64,000 bases of DNA. Origin: Myxococcales bacterium. GTDB taxonomy: Bacteria > Myxococcota_A > UBA9042. The notes below the pieces were generated by a model. The model searched no databases, had not been told where the DNA came from, and was given only the letters and a program-made list of their open reading frames with translations. The stretch spans positions 1 through 64,000 of the forward strand of contig CANLIC010000009.1 of the NCBI GenBank assembly GCA_947491025.1, read 5' to 3'. This document shows positions 1 through 7,800 of this stretch, piece after piece. Numbering within the stretch: position 1 is the stretch's first letter; the number at the start of each line of letters is the position of its first letter. The position numbers and the translations under genes are program-made.

Positions 1-36
1 CAAAGTCCGGAGCGAAAGACACCCTCACCCCCTCAC

Positions 37-115
37 CCCCTCTCCCGTCGGGCGGGAGAGGGGCGACATGACAATGAATTCAGTGCCCCCCTCTCCCGCT
101 TCAGCGGGAGAGGGG
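37..115. repeat. Two REP-like hairpin repeats
   Basis: Two related inverted repeats lie in the gene-free first 300 bases. Positions 37-47 pair perfectly with 53-63 (11 bp, 5-nt loop), and 88-100 pair with 103-115 (13 bp). Both carry a CCCCTCTCCCG arm and its complement, and a C-rich direct repeat precedes the first. This resembles the dispersed intergenic palindromes of many high-GC proteobacteria. It lies downstream of the minus-strand hydrolase, so it could also end that transcript, but no T-run follows. I see no gene in 1-301. Confidence 0.6.
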
Positions 116-301
116 TGCCGCGAAGCGGCGGGGGTGGGGGTTGTCGGCGCTGACGTCGACTTTGCGACCGCCCTGGGGCACCACCCCGGCGCATTCGCCT
201 AGAAGTTGCGCTGACGCCAGCTCCGTCGCTCGGGTCGCCGTCCCGTCCGCCGAGGTCGCTTTCGGCGTTCGAGGCCGACAGCCGGTCGTCCTGGCTGGCG
301 T

Positions 302-1144
302 TCAAACGCGCCGGGGCGACTTGCCAGGCGCGTCGGGGCCGTAGGGCTCAAGGGTCTGCAGGGCGAGCACGCAGCGCCGCAGCACGGCTTCGCCTTGGGC
401 GGTCCGCAGCAGCAAGTGGCCAGCGTCAGGAACCCGCACCTTGAGCCCTTGCGGCCCGAGCAGCGGCGCGAGCAGGCGCTGAGCACGTTCGCAGGGGATG
501 GTCGCGTCGGCCTCGCCGTGCAGCGACAGAGCGGGCATGGCGAGGGCCGTGCGGTCGGCGAGGACCTCGTCCATCAGGGCCAGCAGGGACCGTGCCGCGC
601 GCAGCGGAATCGCGCCGTAGGCCGGCGGTCGCAGGCCGCCCGGCAGCCGCGGATCGCCCTTGCCGACGCGCCGCGGCCAGCCCAGACGCGACGCGGCGCG
701 AACAAAGGCGTCGACCTCAGGGGCGAGCGTCATCGCAGGGGCCAGCAAGAGCAGCGAGCGGGGCGGCGGCTGTCGACCGCTGCGGGCGATCTGCAGCGCC
801 AGCAGCGCCCCCATCGAGAGGCCCGCGATGTGCACGCGGTCGCAGCGCGCCTGCAGCCAGACGTGGGCTTCGAGCGCCGAGGCCAGCCAGTCAGGCCAGC
901 GTTTGTCGGCGAGATCATCGACGTGGGTCGCGTGGCCGGCGAGGACGGGCAGCGCGACGCTGAAGCCGAGCGAGCGCGCAGCCTCAGCGAGGGGGCGGAC
1001 CTCCCAGGGCGAGCCGGTGAAGCCGTGCAGGACCAGGAGTCCGGCGCGTCCGAGGTCCGCGGCAAGCGGCTCGCAACCGACGATGGCGCTGGCGCTCGGG
1101 CGCAAGCAGGCCGGCAGGTCTTGCGATAGGGACGGAGACTGCAT
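302..1144 (-). CDS. Alpha/beta-fold hydrolase (carboxylesterase/lysophospholipase-like)
   Basis: A 280-aa protein with the layout of a soluble alpha/beta hydrolase. An oxyanion-hole HGF motif lies near residue 40, the nucleophile elbow GLSMG near residue 110 (Ser110), and a late LHGEAD stretch and a DAGH stretch supply the likely acid and histidine. The family hydrolyses ester or acyl bonds; the GxSxG context and length fit the monoacylglycerol lipase/carboxylesterase branch, and no substrate can be named. The ATG at 1144 puts the HGF motif at the usual distance from the N terminus; extensions upstream run into low-complexity, unlikely protein. No signal peptide is seen, so it is probably cytoplasmic. 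It is divergent from the lipoprotein gene at 1502. Confidence 0.82.
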   Translation of the reverse strand: MQSPSLSQDLPACLRPSASAIVGCEPLAADLGRAGLLVLHGFTGSPWEVRPLAEAARSLGFSVALPVLAGHATHVDDLADKRWPDWLASALEAHVWLQARCDRVHIAGLSMGALLALQIARSGRQPPPRSLLLLAPAMTLAPEVDAFVRAASRLGWPRRVGKGDPRLPGGLRPPAYGAIPLRAARSLLALMDEVLADRTALAMPALSLHGEADATIPCERAQRLLAPLLGPQGLKVRVPDAGHLLLRTAQGEAVLRRCVLALQTLEPYGPDAPGKSPRRV

Positions 1145-1501
1145 CGGTGGCCCAGCCTCCCGTTGCTTGCCGGCGCCCGATGCCGGCGAGTCGACCGAGG
1201 ATGACTGGCTCGGCCGATGCTGCCAAGACGGCGCACAGCGATCGCCACGGGCGTCCGCCGGCATCCACCGCGGGGCCCGCGCCGGGTCGAGGCGGGGCCA
1301 TGCCGCGCCGGCACCTGGCTTGCCCACCGATACCACCGATCTCGCGTGGCGACGCGGGCCCTCACGATGGGGGTCGAAGGGCGCCACTTCTGCAGCGCCG
1401 CTGCGTCGTTTCCCTTGTCCGCAGGCCACCAGATCGCTATCGTGCGCGTTCTCGCGCGCCAGGGCCGCCCTGCCCCGGCGCTTGTGCTTCGGAGAGCCTC
1501 G
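1145..1501. other. Divergent intergenic region
   Basis: About 360 bases separate the start of the minus-strand hydrolase from the start of the plus-strand lipoprotein. It must hold promoters for both directions, but I cannot identify a convincing -35/-10 or -24/-12 pair. Open frames crossing it have no plausible protein features. Confidence 0.5.
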
Positions 1502-4117
1502 ATGTTGCGTCGTGTTCCCCTCGCGCTCGGCCTCGTCGCCGCGCTCCTGCTCGTGTGCTGCAGTGACCCTGCGACGTCCTCGAACCAGGGCTTCACCCTG
1601 CCAGGCGGCGGCAACGGGGGCGGCGGCAACGTCGGCCAAGACGGCGTCGCGGTCGACGCGGAGGGCCAAGACGGCGTCGCCGGCGGCGAAGACGGCGCAG
1701 GGGGCGGCGGCGAAGATGTCGACCCCACGGGCGGCGGCGACGCAGGCGGTGGCGGTGGCGGCGGCGACGGCGGTGGCGGCGGCATCCCGGCCTCGAAGTT
1801 TGTCGGCTACGCCTCCAAGGAGCTGCGCCTGCGCATCGTCGGTCCGAGCGGCCGAGGCCACGCCGTGGTGTCGGGCGCGGTGGTCGACGTCGCTGGCGTG
1901 CTGTTTGGCGACGCAGACGAGGTGAAGTGGAGCCTCTCGAACGGCGCCGGCGGCAGCTGCTTCGGCTCGCCCTTCTTCCAAACCGGCAAGGTCGAGCTGC
2001 TCCCCGGCGACAACGTAGTCACCATCACCGCCAAGAAGGGCGACAAGGTGTCGAGCGACTCGCTGACCATCACCTACAACCCTGTGTTTCAGTTCGCCGA
2101 TCGCCTTCGCGCCGAGCCACGCGTCGTCAAGGTCGGCAAGGGCGGATCGGTCCACGCTACCCTGAACCTCGGCAAGGCGACCAACTTCGTGCCTGGCAGC
2201 CTCAAGGTGTTCCGCGTCGACGAGTCTGGTAACCAGATCGCGACCTTCGGTCCCATGGCCGACGACGGCAACCTCGCGGCCAGCGGCGACGAGATCAAGG
2301 GCGACGGCATCTACTCGCAGAAGTTCAGCATCAACGACTCCCAGCCCGGTGTCGGCCGCATCCGCGCCAGCCTCCTCTACAAGATCGGCGCCAAGCAGTA
2401 CGCGGTCTTCAGCGATGTTGCGCTCATCGATATCGTCGCCGACATCCAACCGGGCACCTGCAACGCCGAAGTCGCCCTGCTCGGCGCCGCCCAGCAAGCC
2501 GCAGCTGCTGCCGGCGGCGCAAAGGCCGGACGCGACGCCGCCCGTGCCGCGCTGCTAGCCGATGGGCTGGTCGCGCAAGCGGAGGAGTCGGCGGATGGCG
2601 GCGGCGTCTGGGTTCACTTCAAGTCGGGCCTGCTGGGTCTGGTCGATCTCGGCGCAGCGGGCACCCGCGGCGGCGCCGGGCGCTTTGATTCGGTCGAGGA
2701 CCTGGCCGCCTCCGGGGACCAGGGCGCGGCGATGACGGCGGCGATCTCGACCGTGCGCGTCGAGTCCAAGCGTGCGCTCTTGCTCGATCCCTCGTCGGCG
2801 GATTTCGGCGCCAATGAGGTCACGGCCGCCCGTCAAGCGATGGACGACAACGCCTGCCCGGCCTACACCCTCGAAGGCGGCGTTCTGCAGGGCGCCAAGG
2901 CCCACCTGGGCTGGCTGCGTCGCGGCTACGAGTATGGGATCATCGCCCTGGCGGCGCACGGTAGCGTTGGCTTCGACGCCTTGCCCGATGACGTTCGCGC
3001 CAGCTTCGGCTGGGTCGGGCGCGGCAGCGAAGAGGTGATCTGGACCGGCCACGCCATCGACTGCAACTACTTCACGGCGGCGGCCGCTGGCCAGACCTGC
3101 AGCGAAGACAAGCCCTGTGGCCCCGAGTCCGACTGCTTCCTCAACAAGTCCGGCGGCACCGGCGTCTGCGTCGACCACCTGACGGCCGACCTTCGCCGCG
3201 GCCGCGTCGTACTCGGCGCCCATGGCCGCTATGGCATCTTGCCGTCCTTCTTCAAGCGCCACGCCGTGCGCAACCTCCCACGTTCCTTGGTCTACCTGGG
3301 CGGCTGCTCGTCGCTCTGGAGTGGCGCGCTCGCCTCCGAGCTCTTTGCCGCCGGCGCCGCGGCCGTCGTCGGTTACACCGGACCTGTCGCCAACGCCTTC
3401 GCCACCAAGTGGGGCACGACCTTCTTCGCCAATATCGTCGCGCAGAAGCAGCTCTCCGGCGTCGCCCACATCCAGATCGAGGATCCTGAGCACCCGGGCA
3501 GCCACTTCCGGCTCGTCGGCGCGCAGAACCTCGACGCCGCATTCTCCGACCTCATCAACCCCTCGTGGGAGACCGGCGACATCACGGGCTGGATCCGCAC
3601 CGGCGATGGTCGCGTCATCGCGCGCCTCGGCTCGACGGTGCCGGTGGGCGGCAAGTTCATGTCGATCCTGTCGACGGGCCTCGGCTACACGGCGACAACA
3701 GGCGGCTTGGAGCAGAAGTTCTGTGTGCAGCCGGGCCAGAAGAGCCTGTCGTTCTGGTGGAAGTTCTACTCCGAAGAGTTCAAGGAGTTCTGCGGCAGCC
3801 AGTACCAGGACAGCTTCCGCGCCGAGCTCATCGCCAAGGCCGGCAAGAAGACCATCGTCGACGTCAAGGTCGATGACCTCTGCGACAAGGGCTCGTGCAG
3901 CTTCGGCGCCTCCTGCGGCAGCCAGTTCAAGGGCCTCGACCCGGCGGACGTGAGCTTTGACCAGAACGGCGTCTTCTCGACGCCTTGGGTGCAGTCCAAG
4001 GTCGACGTCGCGCCCTTCGTCAACAACGGCAACGTGACCCTCAAGCTCTTTGCCACCGACGTCGGCGACTCCATCTACGACAGCGCGATCCTGGTCGACA
4101 AGATCGAGTTCGAGTAG
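1502..4117 (+). CDS. Large lipoprotein with caspase/CHAT-like (clan CD) core
   Basis: 871 aa starting MLRRVPLALG, giving a lipoprotein-type signal peptide with Cys19/Cys20 as the lipidation site. Residues 30-95 are a Gly/Asp-rich linker typical of surface lipoproteins. A beta-rich region (about 100-310) follows. Residues 435-665 look like a clan CD peptidase fold: a hydrophobic strand ending in AAHG (His486), a second GAHG (His574), then a strand ending in GGCSS (Cys602) and an Ala-rich helix and strand as in CHAT domains. A small Cys cluster (521-566) interrupts it. Residues 685-871 resemble a beta-sandwich C-terminal domain ending in an ILVDKIEF strand. The protein is probably exported and anchored outside; peptidase activity is inferred from motif layout only. 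The start was chosen because it begins the signal peptide. Confidence 0.7.
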   Translation: MLRRVPLALGLVAALLLVCCSDPATSSNQGFTLPGGGNGGGGNVGQDGVAVDAEGQDGVAGGEDGAGGGGEDVDPTGGGDAGGGGGGGDGGGGGIPASKFVGYASKELRLRIVGPSGRGHAVVSGAVVDVAGVLFGDADEVKWSLSNGAGGSCFGSPFFQTGKVELLPGDNVVTITAKKGDKVSSDSLTITYNPVFQFADRLRAEPRVVKVGKGGSVHATLNLGKATNFVPGSLKVFRVDESGNQIATFGPMADDGNLAASGDEIKGDGIYSQKFSINDSQPGVGRIRASLLYKIGAKQYAVFSDVALIDIVADIQPGTCNAEVALLGAAQQAAAAAGGAKAGRDAARAALLADGLVAQAEESADGGGVWVHFKSGLLGLVDLGAAGTRGGAGRFDSVEDLAASGDQGAAMTAAISTVRVESKRALLLDPSSADFGANEVTAARQAMDDNACPAYTLEGGVLQGAKAHLGWLRRGYEYGIIALAAHGSVGFDALPDDVRASFGWVGRGSEEVIWTGHAIDCNYFTAAAAGQTCSEDKPCGPESDCFLNKSGGTGVCVDHLTADLRRGRVVLGAHGRYGILPSFFKRHAVRNLPRSLVYLGGCSSLWSGALASELFAAGAAAVVGYTGPVANAFATKWGTTFFANIVAQKQLSGVAHIQIEDPEHPGSHFRLVGAQNLDAAFSDLINPSWETGDITGWIRTGDGRVIARLGSTVPVGGKFMSILSTGLGYTATTGGLEQKFCVQPGQKSLSFWWKFYSEEFKEFCGSQYQDSFRAELIAKAGKKTIVDVKVDDLCDKGSCSFGASCGSQFKGLDPADVSFDQNGVFSTPWVQSKVDVAPFVNNGNVTLKLFATDVGDSIYDSAILVDKIEFE

Positions 4118-4170
4118 CCCTGCCCGGCCCCGAACGGCTCCCTAGCCGGCCGGCCTACCGAGGTCTGCCC

Positions 4171-4983
4171 ATGCGCGGCTTCATTCTCGCTGCAGGCCTC
4201 GGCACCCGGCTGCGGCCGCTTACCCAGCTCGTGCCCAAGCCGATGGTCGCCGTGGCCGACATGCCCTTGGTCGAGCGCGCGGTGCGCCAGCTGGCGGCGG
4301 CAGGCGTGCGGGAGATCGGCGTCAACGTCTATCACCAGCCCGAGCCCATCCTGTCGCACCTCGGCGACGGCAGTCGCTTCGGCGTTTCGCTGCGCATCTT
4401 CGACGAGCGCATCTCGCCGGCCGGCGCGGAGGGTGCCGGCGAGGTCCAGCGCGAGCCGCTGGGCACCGGCGGTGGCCTGAAGGCGGCCGAGGCGTGGCTG
4501 CGCGAGGGCGGCGAGAGCTTCGTGCTGGTCAACGGCGACGCCTGGCACAGCTACGACCTCGGAGCGGTCTGCGCGGCCCACCGCAGCGACGCGGTCGCGA
4601 CGATGGTCGTGCACGTCGATCGCCGCCGCCCTGAGCTGCACACGCTCGAGTGCCACCCCGATGGCCACATGCCGCGCTTCCTGGCGCGGGTCCCGATGTC
4701 GGTCGACGAGCTCGAGGCCCACAGCCCCGGCTTCCTCGGCATCTACACCGGTGTGGCCGTCTTCGCGACGCGCCTGCTCGACCGCCTGCCAAAGGGTCGC
4801 GTCTCGGGCCTCGTGCTGCACGGCCTGCAACCGGCGCTGCAAGGCGGCGAACGCATCGACTGGCTGCGGCCCGAAGGCCTCTGGGTCGACTGCGGCACGG
4901 TCGAGGAGCTTCAGCGCGCGGACATCTTCGCCCGCTCGCTGCGCTGTCTGCCGCTTGAGCGGGCACTCGCCGGCCTCGCCTAA
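4171..4983 (+). CDS. NDP-sugar nucleotidyltransferase (mannose-1-phosphate guanylyltransferase-like)
   Basis: 270 aa. The N terminus has the sugar-nucleotidyltransferase signature GLGTRLRPLT (residues 9-18) followed by PKPM, which bind the NTP. A VNGDAW stretch near residue 122 supplies the metal-binding aspartate. The enzyme would join a sugar-1-phosphate to an NTP, releasing pyrophosphate and giving an activated sugar for polysaccharide or cell-wall assembly. Length matches single-domain members without the left-handed beta-helix acyltransferase, so it is more like MurNAc-1-P uridylyltransferase (MurU) or short GDP-mannose pyrophosphorylases than GlmU. It lies 53 bp after the lipoprotein gene and may be co-transcribed. 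The nucleotide and sugar cannot be fixed from sequence alone. Confidence 0.85.
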   Translation: MRGFILAAGLGTRLRPLTQLVPKPMVAVADMPLVERAVRQLAAAGVREIGVNVYHQPEPILSHLGDGSRFGVSLRIFDERISPAGAEGAGEVQREPLGTGGGLKAAEAWLREGGESFVLVNGDAWHSYDLGAVCAAHRSDAVATMVVHVDRRRPELHTLECHPDGHMPRFLARVPMSVDELEAHSPGFLGIYTGVAVFATRLLDRLPKGRVSGLVLHGLQPALQGGERIDWLRPEGLWVDCGTVEELQRADIFARSLRCLPLERALAGLA

Positions 4984-5063
4984 TCCCCACGCTGCGGGTG
5001 TCGGCTCCGACCCGGCGAGTCCGCGCTGGCTGTGGCCACGGAAGCCGCGCGCCATCCTGAAAT

Positions 5064-5084
5064 AGCCCTGCTATTCCCAGGGCT
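5064..5084. terminator. Possible hairpin terminator between converging genes
   Basis: AGCCCTG (5064-5070) pairs with CAGGGCT (5078-5084) around a 7-nt loop, in the gap between the converging nucleotidyltransferase and VWA/FHA genes. The stem is short and the following T content is low, so this is only a weak candidate. Confidence 0.3.
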
Positions 5085-5199
5085 TCAAGTCTTGATTCGG
5101 CCGAAGCGCCAGTGCCAGCGCCAGATCGGAGTGCGATTTGGGCGGTAGGGTCCAGGGCCGTCGGCCCAGCCTGACGGGCGGCTTGCCGAAGCTCCGCGC

Positions 5200-6774
5200 C
5201 TACTTCAGGCGGAACTCCAGCTCAGTGGTGCCGATCGAGATCTTGTCGCCATCCTTCAAGAAGATCTTGTGGATGCGGCCGCCATTGACCAGGACGCCGT
5301 TCGTGGAATTCAGGTCAGCGATCTCGTAGCGCATCTGGTCGATTTTGATGGCAGCGTGGCGACGGGACACGGAGCCGTCCTCGATGACGATGGTGTTGCC
5401 CTTCATCGAGCCGATGGTCGTGACGTCGTCGATAAGCGGGAAGGTCTCGCCTGCCAGCGGGCCAGCGCGGACGTGCAGCTTGCCGCGATCGGGCCCGTCA
5501 TATTGCTGCCGCACCTGCTGTTGAGCCGCGCCGCCGCCGCTCTTGCGCCGCGATAGCCAGACGATGAAGCCGATGAGCAGGCCGACGCCGAGCAGGCCAC
5601 CGAGGATGATGCCCGCCCACTTGAGGAGCGACATCCAGTTGAAGCCCTTGAGCGGCAAGCGGAAGTCGTTGTAGCTGGCCTCCTCGATCGCGCCGTCCTT
5701 CATCTTCACTTTGAGGGAGACGACGTAGTTGGCGAGGTCCTTGCCCTTGACCCGCTCGCCGTGGTCGGGGAGCGAGGCGAGCGGCACCTTGATGATCAGC
5801 TGCTTCTTGATGCGCGTCGCGAGGCCGTCCCAGACCGACGGAATGGTCGAGAAGTCCTTCTCATCGATGCGCTTGTAGATACCGCCAGAACCGTTGGCCA
5901 TGACCTGCAACATCGAGAGGTACTGCTGGTCGTCCGCCGAGAAGCCGATGGCGTGGATGCGGATCTTGTACTCGCCGTACTTGCCCAGCATCGCCTCGAT
6001 CTTGTTCTGCAACTTCTGCTTGCTGGTCTGGCGGTCCTTGCCGTCGCTCATGACGACCAGGAAGCGCCGCCGCGCGCTGCCGAGCTTGTCGAGGTTCGAC
6101 ACGAAGTAGTCGAGGGACTTGTCGACGGCGCGGACGATCTCGGGCGCGAGGTCCTTCTTCTTCTCTTTGTCGCCATGGATCTCAGTCGGCTCGAACTCAG
6201 AGCTCGGCACGATCGCGTTGGCGGCCGCCTCCTTGGCTTGCTTGAAGTCGCTGGCGAAGGCGTAGATCACCTCGTGCGGGCTGCCCTCGCGGTACATGAG
6301 CACGGCGATCTTGTCGTTGCCCGACAGCTTCTGGATGAACTGGGCGGCGCCCTCCTTCTCTTGCTGGAAGGTGGAGTGGGCCTCGTCGGAGTTCTGGACG
6401 TGATAGGCGTTGGCGCCGCTCATGAGCACGACGACCGCGATCGGCTCCTGGGACTTCTCGGAGGTCTCCAGGGTGATGTCGAGCGTCTCGAGCTTGGCGC
6501 CCGAGGCCAGGATCTCGAGGTCCTCGGGCTTGACGCCTTCCATCGGGACGCCGCGCTCGTCGAGAATGTCGGCGTGCAGCGTCAGCGTGTTGGTCTTCTC
6601 GTCGAAGTCGACGTGCTCGATGAACACGCGGTTCTCGGCGAGGGCCAGCGCGGGCGCCAGGAAGACCCAGGCGGCGAAGAGGGCCACCACCAGAGGCCGC
6701 CGACGGCGCCATCGGCCAAGAGCGAGGGTGGAGGCGCGGCGCTGTGCGCCGCAGGTGACCATGCGGTTCGTCAT
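5200..6774 (-). CDS. VWA-like and FHA-domain membrane protein
   Basis: 524 aa from the ATG at 6774. Residues 25-46 form an export signal or N-terminal membrane anchor. Residues 105-320 look like a von Willebrand A fold, but the first MIDAS strand reads VVVLMSGAN and lacks the usual leading aspartate; a later VMSDGKD strand is typical. A single membrane helix at about 382-407 leads to a C-terminal FHA domain (430-522) with the expected SRRHA and LNSTNG phosphothreonine-binding motifs. With an N-terminal signal the VWA part would face the periplasm and the FHA part the cytoplasm. It is the last gene of the contractile-injection run, behind a second FHA gene. That suggests signalling or anchoring linked to the particle, as FHA proteins do for T6SS, but the link is inference. 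Confidence 0.8.
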   Translation of the reverse strand: MTNRMVTCGAQRRASTLALGRWRRRRPLVVALFAAWVFLAPALALAENRVFIEHVDFDEKTNTLTLHADILDERGVPMEGVKPEDLEILASGAKLETLDITLETSEKSQEPIAVVVLMSGANAYHVQNSDEAHSTFQQEKEGAAQFIQKLSGNDKIAVLMYREGSPHEVIYAFASDFKQAKEAAANAIVPSSEFEPTEIHGDKEKKKDLAPEIVRAVDKSLDYFVSNLDKLGSARRRFLVVMSDGKDRQTSKQKLQNKIEAMLGKYGEYKIRIHAIGFSADDQQYLSMLQVMANGSGGIYKRIDEKDFSTIPSVWDGLATRIKKQLIIKVPLASLPDHGERVKGKDLANYVVSLKVKMKDGAIEEASYNDFRLPLKGFNWMSLLKWAGIILGGLLGVGLLIGFIVWLSRRKSGGGAAQQQVRQQYDGPDRGKLHVRAGPLAGETFPLIDDVTTIGSMKGNTIVIEDGSVSRRHAAIKIDQMRYEIADLNSTNGVLVNGGRIHKIFLKDGDKISIGTTELEFRLK

Positions 6775-6921
6775 CGCTGCTCCATGCCGCGTCGCGGCAC
6801 ACCGGCGGGGCCGATCGGCCACGGCATCGTTTGTAGCATGGTGCGATTGGGGCGGGTAGTACCCGTGGCAGCAGCCAGCCCGGGCGCCAAGGTCGGCGGC
6901 CGGATCACAAGCGACGCTGCG

Positions 6922-7587
6922 CTACTCAAGCGACTTGAACTTGAGCTCGCTGCGGCCGAGGCGAACCTTGTCGTTGTCGATCAGGTCCTCGCGCGACACC
7001 TTGCGTTCGTTGACGAAGCTGCCGTTGGTCGAGTCGAGGTCGACGAAGGTGAACTCACCGTTCTCGTGCCGAATCACGGCGTGGTGGGAGCTCAGGTAGG
7101 GGTCGGTCAGCACGATGTCGCAGTCGGCCGCGGTCCCCATGGTGTTCTTGCCGTCGACCAGACGGAAGTCTCGACCGCGCAGCTCGCCGTTGAGCACCAC
7201 GACCCAGCCGACCACAGGCTTGAAGGTCTGGGTCTGAATCGCGTTGAGGTCGATGGCCACTGTGTGGTCGGCCCCAGCGTACCCACCCTGTTGCGCCGCA
7301 GGCGCAGGTGCATCGTCCTTCTTGCGCGAGAACCAGCTCATACCGTCTCCCTTCTCTGCCTGTGCTGGCGCGGCTTGAGGTTTCTTGGGTGCTGCGGCTG
7401 CGCCGCCCTGTCGGGCCTGCTGAACGCCCTTCTTGGCTGCTTTGAGCGGCGCGTCGACGGCGTTGTTGAAGGTCCCGGCGGCCTTGCCTTTGACGCGCGC
7501 TACGGCGCCCACCTGCTTGGCCTTGACCTGATTGACCGCCCCGTCGACCCGTTGCTGCGCCAGATTCTTGAAGAAGTCAAAGACCAT
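6922..7587 (-). CDS. FHA-domain protein
   Basis: 221 aa. The N-terminal 100 residues are Ala/Lys/Gln-rich and probably helical and disordered. The FHA domain spans about 125-220, with an SSHHAVIRH turn and LDSTNGSFVN containing the conserved Ser, His and Asn-Gly that bind phosphothreonine. A GAGG-type Shine-Dalgarno lies 6 nt before the ATG at 7587. It sits between a 518-aa gene of the injection cluster and the VWA/FHA membrane protein, each separated by 150-210 bp. Role: probably a phospho-dependent adaptor. The partner is unknown; a Ser/Thr kinase lies about 24 kb away at 31.7 kb. Confidence 0.8.
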   Translation of the reverse strand: MVFDFFKNLAQQRVDGAVNQVKAKQVGAVARVKGKAAGTFNNAVDAPLKAAKKGVQQARQGGAAAAPKKPQAAPAQAEKGDGMSWFSRKKDDAPAPAAQQGGYAGADHTVAIDLNAIQTQTFKPVVGWVVVLNGELRGRDFRLVDGKNTMGTAADCDIVLTDPYLSSHHAVIRHENGEFTFVDLDSTNGSFVNERKVSREDLIDNDKVRLGRSELKFKSLE

Positions 7588-7800
7588 CGCTGCCTCGCCG
7601 CGGTGCCTAGCGTGTCACCGAGTCGGCCCTCTGCCGAGTCGCCCCCTCCGTCGTTCCGCCCACCACCTTGCGCCGAGGCGTCGACCGCGGCCGGGTTCCC
7701 TTCCTGAGTCTGGCACAACCGAAGCCCCTAGATCAAAGTCTTTAACCAAAGCTCCGTCACGCACGCGTCACGGCTGACGCCAAGCGCCTGCCCGACCGGG

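Noticed and set aside
2..301. CRISPR array in the repeated C-rich DNA at the left edge
   Set aside because: Only two hairpins of different length, no regular spacers, no cas genes.
1217..1501. Upstream extension of the lipoprotein frame
   Set aside because: It would put an Arg-rich, low-complexity stretch before a clear lipoprotein signal peptide; the ATG at 1502 fits export.
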